Source of the DNA: Symbioplanes lichenis
GTDB lineage: Bacteria > Actinomycetota > Actinomycetes > Mycobacteriales > Micromonosporaceae
Reading direction: 5' to 3'
Length of the DNA: 64,000 nucleotides
Assembly: GCF_030709675.1 (NCBI RefSeq)
Contig: NZ_JAUZQD010000008.1
Location: 186,001-250,000 of the forward strand
In this document: positions 53,901-61,703 of the stretch, piece by piece
How the letters are laid out: each line of letters starts with the position of its first letter
Position numbering within the stretch: the first letter of the stretch is position 1
Program-made: the position numbers and the translations under genes
Notes under the pieces: generated by a model
The model's input: the letters and a program-made list of their open reading frames with translations, nothing else
Databases searched by the model: none
Told to the model about the DNA's origin: nothing

Positions 53901-54108
53901 GATCCACCTGTCCGATCCGGGGACCCGCCAGTTCGTTCATGAGGCCGACGACATTGCGGGCGTGGCGCTCGTCGTGCAGCGTGTACGCCGGGAAGGTGTC
54001 CCGCACGGTCTTGAGCAACTCGGCAGCCTGAGCCGTCGCCGCCTCGACCATGACCCGGCCGGCCGGATGGCGGGCCAGCACTTCACCCAGTGGACCCCAT
54101 GCGGACAC
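50941..54108 (-). CDS. HD-domain/HSP90-type (GHKL) ATPase fusion protein, candidate defence sensor
   Basis: 1055 residues from GTG 54108 (ATG 54051 is an alternative). Residues 1-300 are an HD-superfamily domain with the metal-site pairs H45-D46...H49 (YTLHDERHARNV) and H83-D84 (SAYFHDIGM), and a later aspartate in MLLRLADLMDFG. Residues 340-560 are a GHKL ATPase: N box FLRELLQNAIDTVLARE (about 354-370), G1 VRIDDNGLGMDERLL (about 393-407), G2 SRFGIGVLSCFLAG (about 443-456). The rest (560-1055) resembles HSP90-like middle and C-terminal regions and is not otherwise recognised. An HD domain fused to an HSP90-type ATPase matches the HD-CE group described in NTP-dependent conflict systems. The gene interrupts the usual gltBD-pyk backbone. 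Confidence 0.85.
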   Translation of the reverse strand: MSAWGPLGEVLARHPAGRVMVEAATAQAAELLKTVRDTFPAYTLHDERHARNVVGLMNELAGPRIGQVDPLEAALLILSAYFHDIGMVYSAEDRARVPGDEEFSRFLRREPDAYLAVHRHGGAVPAAVLERYCRERHAVRVREHLDRLELAQPQLLAWDGMSLVSALDRVCRSHNESADVLRTGDFDEFLGVADLRFCAMLLRLADLMDFGRSRAPRIIYDYLGLARPGYATAAESAEHWHQQMHSRGFLFPREDPASWPSIYQIGYAANPRDPAVEHAIRSFLGMARTELQQCRPIRDQCRAGLRDLPLPGDIDVRQVESKGYTYGDFRFELDRASVLELFTGEELYDDQYAFLRELLQNAIDTVLARERIHGSFPHPHVAVTSWEDGDGFTWVRIDDNGLGMDERLLRDYFLRVGRSYYKSAEFEAQLVRRQQEKAFVPISRFGIGVLSCFLAGDRIEVSTRHLVRGGDEPETGTALRLSLRRDRDFFVLRRAGQGPDDMPAGPRGDRGFRRHAGTSIAVRIDPRRTGIRTAGIAAKVEDLLLSPPISVTVNGEAAGRRHSATLDDVWRPEPHVARIDTADRESRIGALPFIGSFDVVTVPIDLDRTTSVTGVGGRLIALLALPASSADGTASDLLAGWPKKPAGLAGRPTDAVTEVTCRIRTARYSEQPDVEITVDRYVDQATFASFLDALAPFAGLPLPPMPGGTETERAVALAEAPVFIWDALDRHSLQTPFPVSYREVGHPSLSSLFRHEPPTRWAHHGVVLPVGPPAGPLFNSVVEREAVLGGIVLLGGALRPELTISREAVRAVSFPVQSAAHLAIHMALRGSTAPSGALRHLLRLDLFGNGSAHPFSVAELRSDALLTGGRWNDEDVIPTPNGMVSVNALLAAVAQGEQPPVGGSALAYLPGKQSFYGGLAAALLAFFVPIVYEPAATRGSGRLVAVAHTAADQISDLLPPLYAVPFRGPAGLAQADSILNATHPLVQWISRHAAALARDFPLAFRLLVPDAPWRLAVDDVNDALEQVARSCTDIPAPPPEAYVYTDENGWWWSRD

Positions 54109-54339
54109 GAAACGACCCCCGGCCCCGGACGCGCTGTTGTATGGACATCGCGCAATGTAGTGCCGGGGGCGGGAGATCGCGATCGGGAATGTGACCGAGG
54201 GGATAGGTCGCCCACTCGGCTCCGGCGGCACAGGCAACACCGATAAGCTGAGGCCGAATCGCGGACGTCGAAGCCCGCGCGCACAACCACCCCGATCGGG
54301 GGTCGGCCGGCGGGCCGATCCGGAAGAGAGACTAGCCTG

Positions 54340-55791
54340 ATGGCTGTGACACGCCGCGCAAAGATCGTCTGCACGATGGGCCCCGCCACCTCCTCCCCCG
54401 AGCGGATGCTCGGCCTGGTCGAGGCCGGGATGGACGTGGCCCGCATGAACTTCAGCCACGGCAGCCACGAGGACCACCAGAAGGTGTACGAGACGGTGCG
54501 CGCGGCTGCTCAGCAGACCGGCCGGGCCGTGGCGGTCCTCGCCGACCTGCAGGGGCCGAAGATCCGTCTCGGGAAGTTCGCCGACGGGCCCCACCAGTGG
54601 GACAACGGCGACGTCGTGACGATCACCAGTGACGAGATCCTGGGGTCGAAGGAGCGCGTCTCCTGCACGTACAAGAAGCTGCCGCAAGAGGTCAAGGTCG
54701 GTGACCGGCTGCTGATCGACGACGGCAAGGTGGCCGTCGAGGTGTCGGCGGTCGACGGCAACGACATCCGGTGCCTGGTGACGGAGGGTGGCCCGGTCTC
54801 GAACAACAAGGGCGTCTCGCTGCCCAACGTGGCCGTCAGCGTGCCCGCGATGAGCGACAAGGACGAGGAGGACCTGCGGTTCGCCCTGGGCCTCGGCGCC
54901 GACCTGGTCGCGCTGTCCTTCGTACGCTCGCCCGACGACATCAAGCTCGTGCACCAGATCATGGCGGAGGAGGGCCGGACCGTCCCGGTCATCGCCAAGG
55001 TCGAGAAGCCCGAGGCCGTCGAGCACCTCGAGGCGATCGTGCTCGCGTTCGACGGCGTCATGGTGGCCCGCGGCGACCTCGGTGTGGAGATGCCGCTCGA
55101 CCAGGTGCCGCTGGTGCAGAAGCGGGCCGTGCAGCTCTGCCGCGAGAACGCCAAGCCGGTGATCGTCGCCACGCAGATGCTCGACTCGATGATCGAGAAC
55201 TCGCGCCCGACCCGCGCCGAGGCGTCCGACGTCGCCAACGCCGTGCTCGACGGCACCGACGCGGTCATGCTGTCCGGGGAGACGTCGGTCGGCAAATACC
55301 CGGTGCTCACCGTCAGCACCATGGCGAAGATCGTGACGACGACCGAGGCCGGCCCGTTCGACGTGCCGGACCTGGAGCACGACCCGCGTACGCACAGCGG
55401 CGCCCTGACCATCGCGGCCGTCCGCATCGCGCGCAACATCGGGGCGAAGGCGCTGGTGGCGTTCTCGCAGACCGGTGACACCGTGCGCCGCCTGAGCCGC
55501 CTGCACTGCGAGCTGCCCCTGTTCGCGTTCACGCCGGTGGCCGAGGTGCGCGACCAGCTGGCGCTGTCGTGGGGTGTGGAGACGTTCCTCACCGACTTCG
55601 TGCAGCACACCGACGACATGTTCCGCCAGGTCGACCAGCGGATGCTGGGCCTGGGCCTGGCCAAGCCCGGCGACTACGTGGTCGTCGTGGCCGGCAGCCC
55701 GCCCAACGCGCCCGGCTCCACCAACACCCTGCGCGTGCACCGGCTCGGCGACCTCGTCGACCCGGCCACCGTCGCCCCGAGCACGGTGTGA
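54340..55791 (+). CDS. pyk: Pyruvate kinase
   Basis: 483 residues. The last glycolytic step, phosphoenolpyruvate plus ADP to pyruvate plus ATP. Motifs: KIVCTMGPATSSPERMLGLV, ARMNFSHGSHEDH, LADLQGPKIRLG, VIAKVEKPEAVEHLEAIV (catalytic lysine), VMVARGDLGVEMP, and the C-terminal domain AFSQTGDTVRRLSRL. The ATG at 54340 follows a spacer of 231 bp with a TAAGCT -10-like box near 54246. The stop overlaps the tesB start (GTGA). Confidence 0.97.
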   Translation: MAVTRRAKIVCTMGPATSSPERMLGLVEAGMDVARMNFSHGSHEDHQKVYETVRAAAQQTGRAVAVLADLQGPKIRLGKFADGPHQWDNGDVVTITSDEILGSKERVSCTYKKLPQEVKVGDRLLIDDGKVAVEVSAVDGNDIRCLVTEGGPVSNNKGVSLPNVAVSVPAMSDKDEEDLRFALGLGADLVALSFVRSPDDIKLVHQIMAEEGRTVPVIAKVEKPEAVEHLEAIVLAFDGVMVARGDLGVEMPLDQVPLVQKRAVQLCRENAKPVIVATQMLDSMIENSRPTRAEASDVANAVLDGTDAVMLSGETSVGKYPVLTVSTMAKIVTTTEAGPFDVPDLEHDPRTHSGALTIAAVRIARNIGAKALVAFSQTGDTVRRLSRLHCELPLFAFTPVAEVRDQLALSWGVETFLTDFVQHTDDMFRQVDQRMLGLGLAKPGDYVVVVAGSPPNAPGSTNTLRVHRLGDLVDPATVAPSTV

Positions 55792-56663
55792 CCCCACTGA
55801 CCGGACAGGCCGCCGTCGACCAGCTGCTCGAGGTCCTCGATCTCAAGCAGCTGGCCGGCGACCGGTTCCAGGGCATCAGCCCCCAGGTCGGCGCGCAGCG
55901 CGTCTTCGGCGGCCAGGTCGCCGGGCAGGCCCTCGTGGCGGCCGGCCGCACCGTCGATCCGGCGCGGCACGTGCACTCGCTGCACGGCTACTTCGTACGT
56001 CCCGGCGACCCGACCGTCCCCATCGACTTCACCGTGGAGACGATCCGCGACGGCCGCTCCTTCTCCGTGCGGCGCTCCACCGCCCAGCAGCACGGCAAGA
56101 CGATCTTCTTCATGTCGGCGTCCTTCCAGGTCACCGAGCAGGGCCTCGACCACCACACCCCGGCCCCGGCCGGCGTGCCCGGCCCCGAGGACACCCCGAC
56201 CGTCCGCGACCTGCTGGCGAAATATCCCGACCGCGAGGCCGCCTACAACAAGGGCCCGCAGGCCATCGACGTCCGCTACCTGGGTACGCCCGGCTGGGTC
56301 CCGCCCGGCGACCGCGACGCGTCCGAGCAGCAACGCGTCTGGATGCGCATCAACGGCACCCTGCCCGACGACCCGCTGATCCACGCCTGCGCCCTGACCT
56401 ACGCGTCCGACCTGTCACTCCTGGACGCCGTCCTCTCCGTCCACGGCGAGGTCTGGGGCCCCGGCGGCGTCATCGGCGCCAGCCTCGACCACGCCCTCTG
56501 GCTGCACCGCCCGTTCCGCGCGGACGAATGGTTCCTCTACGACAGCGCCAGCCCCTCCGCCTCGGGCAGCCGCGGCCTGGCCAGCGGCCGCATGTTCACC
56601 CGCGACGGCACCCACATCGCCAGCGCCGTCCAGGAAGGCCTGCTCCGCCGCATCGGCGCCTGA
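55788..56663 (+). CDS. tesB: Acyl-CoA thioesterase II (TesB)
   Basis: 291 residues in a double hot-dog fold. Hydrolyses medium and long acyl-CoA. The N-terminal repeat is LAGDRFQGISPQVGAQRVFG, GGQVAGQALVAAGRTV and VHSLHGYFVRPGDP. The C-terminal repeat includes the conserved aspartate segment ALTYASDLSLLDAVL and SLDHALWLHRPFRADEWFLY, then GLASGRMFTRDGTHIASAVQ. The GTG start overlaps the pyk stop; pyk-tesB coupling is also known from mycobacteria. Confidence 0.95.
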   Translation: MTPLTGQAAVDQLLEVLDLKQLAGDRFQGISPQVGAQRVFGGQVAGQALVAAGRTVDPARHVHSLHGYFVRPGDPTVPIDFTVETIRDGRSFSVRRSTAQQHGKTIFFMSASFQVTEQGLDHHTPAPAGVPGPEDTPTVRDLLAKYPDREAAYNKGPQAIDVRYLGTPGWVPPGDRDASEQQRVWMRINGTLPDDPLIHACALTYASDLSLLDAVLSVHGEVWGPGGVIGASLDHALWLHRPFRADEWFLYDSASPSASGSRGLASGRMFTRDGTHIASAVQEGLLRRIGA

Positions 56664-56757
56664 GGACCCCTTGCCCGCCGCCGGCTCCCCGGCCCACCAG
56701 CTCCCTTTGCCGGTACGCCACCAGCAGCGCCGCAAGCACACGAACGCTCGCCCCCGG

Positions 56758-56885
56758 CGCCCGCCCGGCCCGATTGGCGACGGCGCCCGCCCGGCCCGAT
56801 TGGCGACGGCACCCCCGCCTGGCTCGACTGGCGACGGCGCCCGCCTGGCTCGACTGGCAACGCCGTCCGCCTGGCCCGGCCGGGG
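56758..56885. repeat. 26-bp tandem repeat, about four and a half copies
   Basis: Units starting CGCCCGCCCGGCCCGATTGG and ending CGACGG recur four to five times with small changes and a 2-bp insertion in the third. The array fills most of the 228-bp gap between the convergent tesB and the DUF308-like gene. No gene was seen in 56664-56891. Confidence 0.9.
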
Positions 56886-56891
56886 GCGACG

Positions 56892-58535
56892 TCAGTCCAT
56901 CAACCGCCGCGCGATGATCGACGTGTCGTCCATGCCCGGCATCGCCGCCTCGGCCGCCCGGGCCGCCGGATCCAGCAACGGCAACGACGACTCGTCCCCC
57001 CGCCGGCCCCGCATCCCGGCCGCCCCGGCGCCACCGTAAGCCGCGCCGCCCGCACTCCCGAACCCGCCGGCGTCCGCGCCTCCGTAAGCCGCCCCGCCGT
57101 CCGCACTTCGGTAAGCCGCGCCGCCGTCCACACTTCCGTAAGTCGCCGCGCCGCCCGTGCTCCCGTAAGTCGCCGCGCCGCCCGTCGCCGTGCCGGCAGT
57201 CCCGCCCGCCACCGGACCGCCGCCGAACACCGTCGCCGTCGTCTCATCCGCCCGGGGCGCGGCCATCGGCGTCCAATCCACCGGCGCCGCCGATCCCAAG
57301 CCGGCCGGACCCGCAACCCCCGAGCCCGCAACCCCTGAGCCCATCGGCCCCGAGCCCGCCGGCCCCGCGTCGTCCCGCCCGCCGTCCCCGGTCATCGGCA
57401 GGTCGGCGCCCTCGGCGGTGTCCGGCACCCGCACCTGCGCCGCCTGCTCCGCCGCCTGCGCCAGAATCCCCGGATCGACCGACCCGGTCACCCCGCGCTG
57501 CGCCAGCACCGCGTCCAGATCCGCCGTCGTCCGCAACACCTCGTCATGGAAACTGCCCCCGCCGAAACCGCCCGTGCCGCCCCCGCCGACAGCCTGCGCC
57601 GACATCACCGGCCCCGCCCCGGCCGACCCCGCCGCGCCGCCCCCGACCATGCCCGCAGCCCCGGTCATCCCCGCCGCACCAGCCCCGGCGACCCCCGACG
57701 GGCCTGCGCCGAAAGCCGCACCATGCCCACCCGAAGCCGCCCCCGGCCTGATCGCGCCCGCGTGGAAAGCCGCGCCGGCCCCGCCCGTACCCCCGGCGAA
57801 AGCCCCGCCCGCAGTGCCCGCAACCGGCGCGGAAAGATCAGCCATTCCCGCCGCCGACGCCCGCGGCACCGCCGCCCGGTGCCGGGCCCCCAGCTCCGCC
57901 GCCGGCGCCTCCTCGAAGTCCATCAGGCCCGCCGCATAGCCGGCCACCCCGACCGCCCGCTCCGCCGGCAACTCCAGCAGCCGCTCCGCGCGCGCCGCGG
58001 CCGAAGCCTCCCGCAGCCGCAGCGCCGCGACCAGGTCGGCGATCCCGCGCAGCAACGCGGCCCCGGCCAGGACCACCAGGACAATTTCCGCCGTACGCCC
58101 GAAGGGCCCCGCCCCGTGGAACCCGACCCCGGCCTCCACCACGCCGAGCACCGCGTAGAGCCCCCAGATCCGGTCGGACTCCCGGCTCAGCATCCCGATC
58201 GTCAGGTCCGCGGCGCCCCGCACCATCAGGAACCACCCGACCAGCGCCCCCGGCGTCGCCCACGAGCTGGTCCCGTCCGCGAGGAGCAGCCCGCCCGTGG
58301 CCGCGAACACGACGGCCATCCCGGCGTTGAGCCCCCACGTACGCGTCAGCGCGAGCGCCCGCACCGCCTCGGTCAGCGCCCCGAACAGGATCACCGGCCC
58401 GGCCACCCGCGCCAGGTCCGCCGGCTCCAGCCGCAGCACGCTCCACGACACCGCCAGCCAGGTCACGCCCGCGAACAGCAGGAACCCCCACAGGCCGTCC
58501 CGCACAACGGTCAAAGGCGACGAGCCGGACCACAT
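56892..58535 (-). CDS. DUF308/HdeD-like membrane protein with Gly/Ala-rich C-terminal tail
   Basis: 547 residues. Residues 10-185 contain six short hydrophobic segments in a repeated pattern like HdeD/DUF308 (LNAGMAVVFAATGGLLLADG, ALVGWFLMVRGAADLTIGML, LVVLAGAALLRGIADLVAAL). Residues 230-547 are a disordered Gly/Ala-rich tail with repeats such as GGAATYGS, GGAAYRSADGGAAYGGADA. A semi-conserved segment VLRTTADLDAVLAQRGVTG lies near 365. The second of two adjacent ATGs (58535) is seven bases from GGAGG; 58538 is the alternative. The role is unknown. Confidence 0.8.
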   Translation of the reverse strand: MWSGSSPLTVVRDGLWGFLLFAGVTWLAVSWSVLRLEPADLARVAGPVILFGALTEAVRALALTRTWGLNAGMAVVFAATGGLLLADGTSSWATPGALVGWFLMVRGAADLTIGMLSRESDRIWGLYAVLGVVEAGVGFHGAGPFGRTAEIVLVVLAGAALLRGIADLVAALRLREASAAARAERLLELPAERAVGVAGYAAGLMDFEEAPAAELGARHRAAVPRASAAGMADLSAPVAGTAGGAFAGGTGGAGAAFHAGAIRPGAASGGHGAAFGAGPSGVAGAGAAGMTGAAGMVGGGAAGSAGAGPVMSAQAVGGGGTGGFGGGSFHDEVLRTTADLDAVLAQRGVTGSVDPGILAQAAEQAAQVRVPDTAEGADLPMTGDGGRDDAGPAGSGPMGSGVAGSGVAGPAGLGSAAPVDWTPMAAPRADETTATVFGGGPVAGGTAGTATGGAATYGSTGGAATYGSVDGGAAYRSADGGAAYGGADAGGFGSAGGAAYGGAGAAGMRGRRGDESSLPLLDPAARAAEAAMPGMDDTSIIARRLMD

Positions 58536-58644
58536 CATGAATCCTCCCGCGGTGCTGCGCTGGTACTGCCATGACAACACCCGCGACCACCGCAAACCGC
58601 CCTTTCCCGGAAAAACCCTCGCGTTCCCCCGACCTGTGCTGACC

Positions 58645-59400
58645 TCAGGCCTTCGCCCCGACGCACCCGTCCAGCACCGCCACCCCTTCCTTGCGCGCCA
58701 CCGACAACATGTTCGGCTTGCACATCCGCCACGGGACGCCGAGCCGGTCGAGGCATTCCTGACAGAGCCGCATGATGTCGCGGGATTCGTTGGAGAACAT
58801 GTAGCGGGGGTAGCGGTACTCCTTGCCATTGCGAACGACGCGGTTTTCCGAGCGGCAGCCGTCCGAGTGGAAGAGCCCGCGCGCGAAATCTCCCGGAAAT
58901 TCGTCCACCACCTCCTCCTGCCAGGGAAGAAGGGCAATCTCGCGCTGGTGCTTCATGCCGGGGCCATGCTGCGGCAACAGGCACGGCCAGTGCATCGAGT
59001 AGCTCTGCACGGAGGTGCACCCGATCTTGGGAACCCGCTGGACGCTTCTCGCGATCACTCGGCGCATGGCCTCTTCGCACTTGTCGATCAGGGCCGGCCA
59101 GGCGTCGTCGCAGGCTATCCGCAGCACCGGCACTCGAGCAGAGGTGACGAGATGCCCGTCACCGAGATAGAGCCCGAGCAAGTGCGCATAGGCGGGGCCG
59201 TCGTCGGGTGGTCGCGGGGGAACGTCGCAGCGCGGACACCGAGAGATTTCAGCAGCGCGTTCGGTGGCCCTGCGGGAGTCACTGTGCAGCCAGTGGCTGA
59301 CAGTGCCGCGGGGCAGTCGTAACTCGCGCGAAATAGCGGTCGCGGTCATGCCTGCGGCATACAACTCGATGGCACGGCGGATCAGGTGAGAGGGGTGCAC
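58645..59400 (-). CDS. HTH protein with two LAGLIDADG-type motifs (free-standing homing-endonuclease-like)
   Basis: 251 residues from GTG 59400. Residues 5-37 are a helix-turn-helix resembling that of resolvases/Trp repressor (IELYAAGMTATAISRELRLP, RGTVSHWL). A CPRC pair follows near residue 54. Two LAGLIDADG-like motifs, YAHLLGLYLGDGHL (about 70-83) and FARGLFHSDGCR (about 174-185), sit the usual distance apart, each with an aspartate at the catalytic position. A second cysteine pair is in LCQECLDRLG. It is 38 bp downstream of tRNA-Leu(CAA) on the same strand and no intron is visible in that tRNA. It could be a nuclease or a domesticated regulator. Confidence 0.75.
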   Translation of the reverse strand: MHPSHLIRRAIELYAAGMTATAISRELRLPRGTVSHWLHSDSRRATERAAEISRCPRCDVPPRPPDDGPAYAHLLGLYLGDGHLVTSARVPVLRIACDDAWPALIDKCEEAMRRVIARSVQRVPKIGCTSVQSYSMHWPCLLPQHGPGMKHQREIALLPWQEEVVDEFPGDFARGLFHSDGCRSENRVVRNGKEYRYPRYMFSNESRDIMRLCQECLDRLGVPWRMCKPNMLSVARKEGVAVLDGCVGAKA

Positions 59401-59437
59401 CCCATCATCTTCGAACAGGGGTACGACAGTTTTCCGG

Positions 59438-59522
59438 TGCCGGGAGCGGGATTCGAACCCGCACGCCCTTTCGGGCAGAGCATTTTGAGTGCCCCATGTC
59501 TGCCTGATTCCATCATCCCGGC
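59438..59522 (-). tRNA. tRNA-Leu (anticodon CAA)
   Basis: The minus strand reads GCCGGGA at the 5' end and TCCCGGC at the 3' end (7-bp acceptor), then discriminator A. The anticodon stem GGGCA/TGCTC encloses loop CTCAAAA, giving anticodon CAA. A long variable arm (TGCCCGAAAGGGCG) marks a class II tRNA. The T arm is GCGGGTTCGAATCCCGC. CCA is not encoded (ACCG follows). No intron. Confidence 0.95.
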
Positions 59523-59651
59523 TCGCGCGTGCCGCCGGGACCAAGGTCACGTCGATACGAGCAAGGGACAGACTACCCACTACGCTGTCAGGGGTGACAC
59601 CCGGATACCCGGGGTGTCGCAACTTCGTGGAGCGTTGGGGGTAGGGGTTTC

Positions 59652-60260
59652 GTGGCCGACACGCAGGCGAGTGCCGAGCGCAGGCGGGTTCTGATCGCCG
59701 AGGACGAGGCCCTGATCCGGCTCGACCTGGCCGAGATGCTGGTCGAGGAGGGGTACGACGTCGTCGGGGAGGCCGGCGACGGGGAGACCGCCGTGCGCCT
59801 CGCCGAGGAGCTCACCCCGGATCTCGTGATCCTGGACATCAAGATGCCGATCATGGACGGGCTGGCCGCCGCCGAGCGGATCGCCGGGGCGAAGATCGCG
59901 CCGGTGGTGATTCTGACGGCGTTCAGTCAGCGGGATCTGGTGGAACGGGCGCGGGCGGCGGGGGCGATGGCCTATCTGGTGAAGCCGTTCCAGAAGTCGG
60001 ACCTTGTGCCGGCCATCGAGATCGCGCTCTCCCGCTACTCGGAGATCTCCGCGCTGGAGTCCGAGGTTGCCGGGCTGACCGACCGGCTGGAGACCCGCAA
60101 GTCGGTGGAGCGGGCCAAGGGCGAGCTGATGACGAAGTATCAGATGACCGAGCCGCAGGCGTTCAAGTGGATCCAGCGGACGGCGATGGATCACCGCATG
60201 ACGATGCGTGAGGTGGCCGACCGCATCCTTGCGGAGGGTGAGGACACGCCTGCGTCCTGA
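59652..60260 (+). CDS. pdtaR: ANTAR-domain response regulator, PdtaR-like antiterminator
   Basis: 202 residues. The receiver domain (10-130) has acidic E17/D18, phosphoacceptor D62 (LVILDIKMPIMDG) and lysine in AYLVKPF. A coiled linker (SALESEVAGLTDRLETRKSV) leads to an ANTAR RNA-binding domain (about 140-195: ERAKGELMTKYQMTEPQAFK, WIQRTAMDHRMTMREVADRI). This is the layout of M. tuberculosis PdtaR (Rv1626), which binds hairpins in leader RNAs when phosphorylated. The partner kinase is not in the window. The GTG start is behind a G-rich site. Confidence 0.94.
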   Translation: MADTQASAERRRVLIAEDEALIRLDLAEMLVEEGYDVVGEAGDGETAVRLAEELTPDLVILDIKMPIMDGLAAAERIAGAKIAPVVILTAFSQRDLVERARAAGAMAYLVKPFQKSDLVPAIEIALSRYSEISALESEVAGLTDRLETRKSVERAKGELMTKYQMTEPQAFKWIQRTAMDHRMTMREVADRILAEGEDTPAS

Positions 60261-60456
60261 TTGGTTGTTACACCTTCTCCGCACGGGGATCACCGCACGT
60301 AACGGTTCGGTGAATGCCCGAGTGAACTCTTACCTCTGAACATGAGGGTGGGATAACGTCCCGCCCCATGACGGGCGCAGTGGGGGCGGGGCGGCGCGCA
60401 AGTGCCAATCGACCTGCGGTGGCTCGACGGGTTCGGTATGGAGGAGGATTCCAACC

Positions 60457-61623
60457 TTGAGGCAGGTCTTCGCACGAGCCATCAGCGGCCTGGCCGTGAT
60501 CGGGCTCGTCGCCGGTGCCGCGGCTTGCAACAGCAGCAGCGACACGGGCGACTCGGCCAGTGGCGGTAACTGCGGCTACAAGCTCGCTTACTTCGGCGCT
60601 CTGACGGGTTCCTCGGCGAACCTCGGCGTCAACATCGAGCAGGGTTTCGAGCTCGCGATCAACCAGTACAACGAGAAGAAGGGCTCCGACTGCATCACGG
60701 TCGCGAAGTTCGACTCTCAGGGTGCGCCCGAGGTGGCGCCGGGCGTCGCCCGCCAGCTGGTCGCGGACAAGAAGATCCTGGGCATCGTGGGCCCGCCGTT
60801 CTCCGGCGAGTCCGAGGCCGCCGACCCGATCTTCGAAGAGGCCGGCATCCCGACCATCAGCCCCTCGGCGACGCGGACGTCGCTCGCGTCCAACGGGTGG
60901 AAGACGTTCCACCGCGCGGTGGCGAACGACGACTCGCAGGGTCCGGCCGCCGCGGCGTACATCAAGGACACGCTGAAGGCCACCAAGGTCTTCGTGGCCG
61001 ACGACCAGTCCGCGTACGGTGCCGGTCTGGCCGACATCGTGAAGCAGAAGCTGGGCACGGCGGTCGTGGGCACGGACAAGACCGAGGCCGACGGCAAGCA
61101 GACCGACTTCTCGGCGGTCGTGCAGAAGGTCGTCAGCAGCGGCGCCAACGTGTTCTTCTACGGCGGCTACTACCAGAACGCGGGTCTGATCCGGAAGCAG
61201 CTCACCGCGGCGAACTGGAAGGGCACGCTGCTCGGTGGCGACGGCATGAAGGACGCCGGCCTGGCCAAGGCCGCCGGTAACGCCGCCGCCGTGGGCACCA
61301 TCGTCACCTGCCCGTGCTCGCCGCCGGAGAAGGCGGGCGGCACGTTCGTCGCCGACTACAAGGCGAAGTGGGGTGTCGACGCCGGTACGTACTCGGACGT
61401 CGCCTACGACGCCGCGAACATCTTCCTGCAGGGCATCGACGCCGGCAACACGACGGCGGAGAAGATGAACACCTACCTGTCGACGGTGAACTACCAGGGC
61501 ATCGCGAACACCTACAAGTTCACCGAGACCGGTGAGCTGGACCCCAGCCTGCTCAAGGTCTGGACGTTCAAGTTCGACGCAACGGGCAACCAGGTCGCGG
61601 ACCAAGAGGTGAAGGTCTCCTAA
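60457..61623 (+). CDS. livK: Branched-chain amino acid ABC transporter substrate-binding lipoprotein
   Basis: 388 residues. The lipoprotein signal MRQVFARAISGLAVIGLVAG ends in AAAC (C24). The family-1/LivJ fold follows: YFGALTGSSANLGVNIEQGF, ILGIVGPPFSGESEAADPIF, TISPSATRTSLASNGW and VFFYGGYYQNAGLIRKQL. The start is TTG with GGAGGA eight bases upstream. It is the first gene of the liv operon. The 196-bp upstream gap holds the presumed promoter; a hairpin follows the gene. Confidence 0.94.
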   Translation: MRQVFARAISGLAVIGLVAGAAACNSSSDTGDSASGGNCGYKLAYFGALTGSSANLGVNIEQGFELAINQYNEKKGSDCITVAKFDSQGAPEVAPGVARQLVADKKILGIVGPPFSGESEAADPIFEEAGIPTISPSATRTSLASNGWKTFHRAVANDDSQGPAAAAYIKDTLKATKVFVADDQSAYGAGLADIVKQKLGTAVVGTDKTEADGKQTDFSAVVQKVVSSGANVFFYGGYYQNAGLIRKQLTAANWKGTLLGGDGMKDAGLAKAAGNAAAVGTIVTCPCSPPEKAGGTFVADYKAKWGVDAGTYSDVAYDAANIFLQGIDAGNTTAEKMNTYLSTVNYQGIANTYKFTETGELDPSLLKVWTFKFDATGNQVADQEVKVS

Positions 61624-61648
61624 GTTCCGCCGTATCTCGCTGCAGGGC

Positions 61649-61679
61649 CGGTGCGGCCGGATGATCTCCGGCCGCACCG
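61649..61679 (+). terminator. Perfect 12-bp hairpin between livK and livH
   Basis: CGGTGCGGCCGG (61649-61660) and CCGGCCGCACCG (61668-61679) with a 7-nt loop. It probably attenuates transcription or stabilises the livK message, so that binding protein is made in excess over the membrane parts. Confidence 0.75.
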
Positions 61680-61703
61680 ACCTCTTCGTTTCAGGAGCCC
61701 CTT

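Noticed and set aside
54109..55797. Upstream extension of the HD/HSP90 frame through the whole pyk gene
   Set aside because: The extension is antisense to pyk and of low complexity; the HD domain begins only after the GTG at 54108.
59438..59522. tRNA-Leu as an integration site for a mobile element
   Set aside because: No integrase and no second copy of the tRNA 3' end were seen nearby.
60299..60315. GlnR-like site GTAAC-N6-GTGAA upstream of livK
   Set aside because: Only the first half fits the consensus; too weak to report as an operator.
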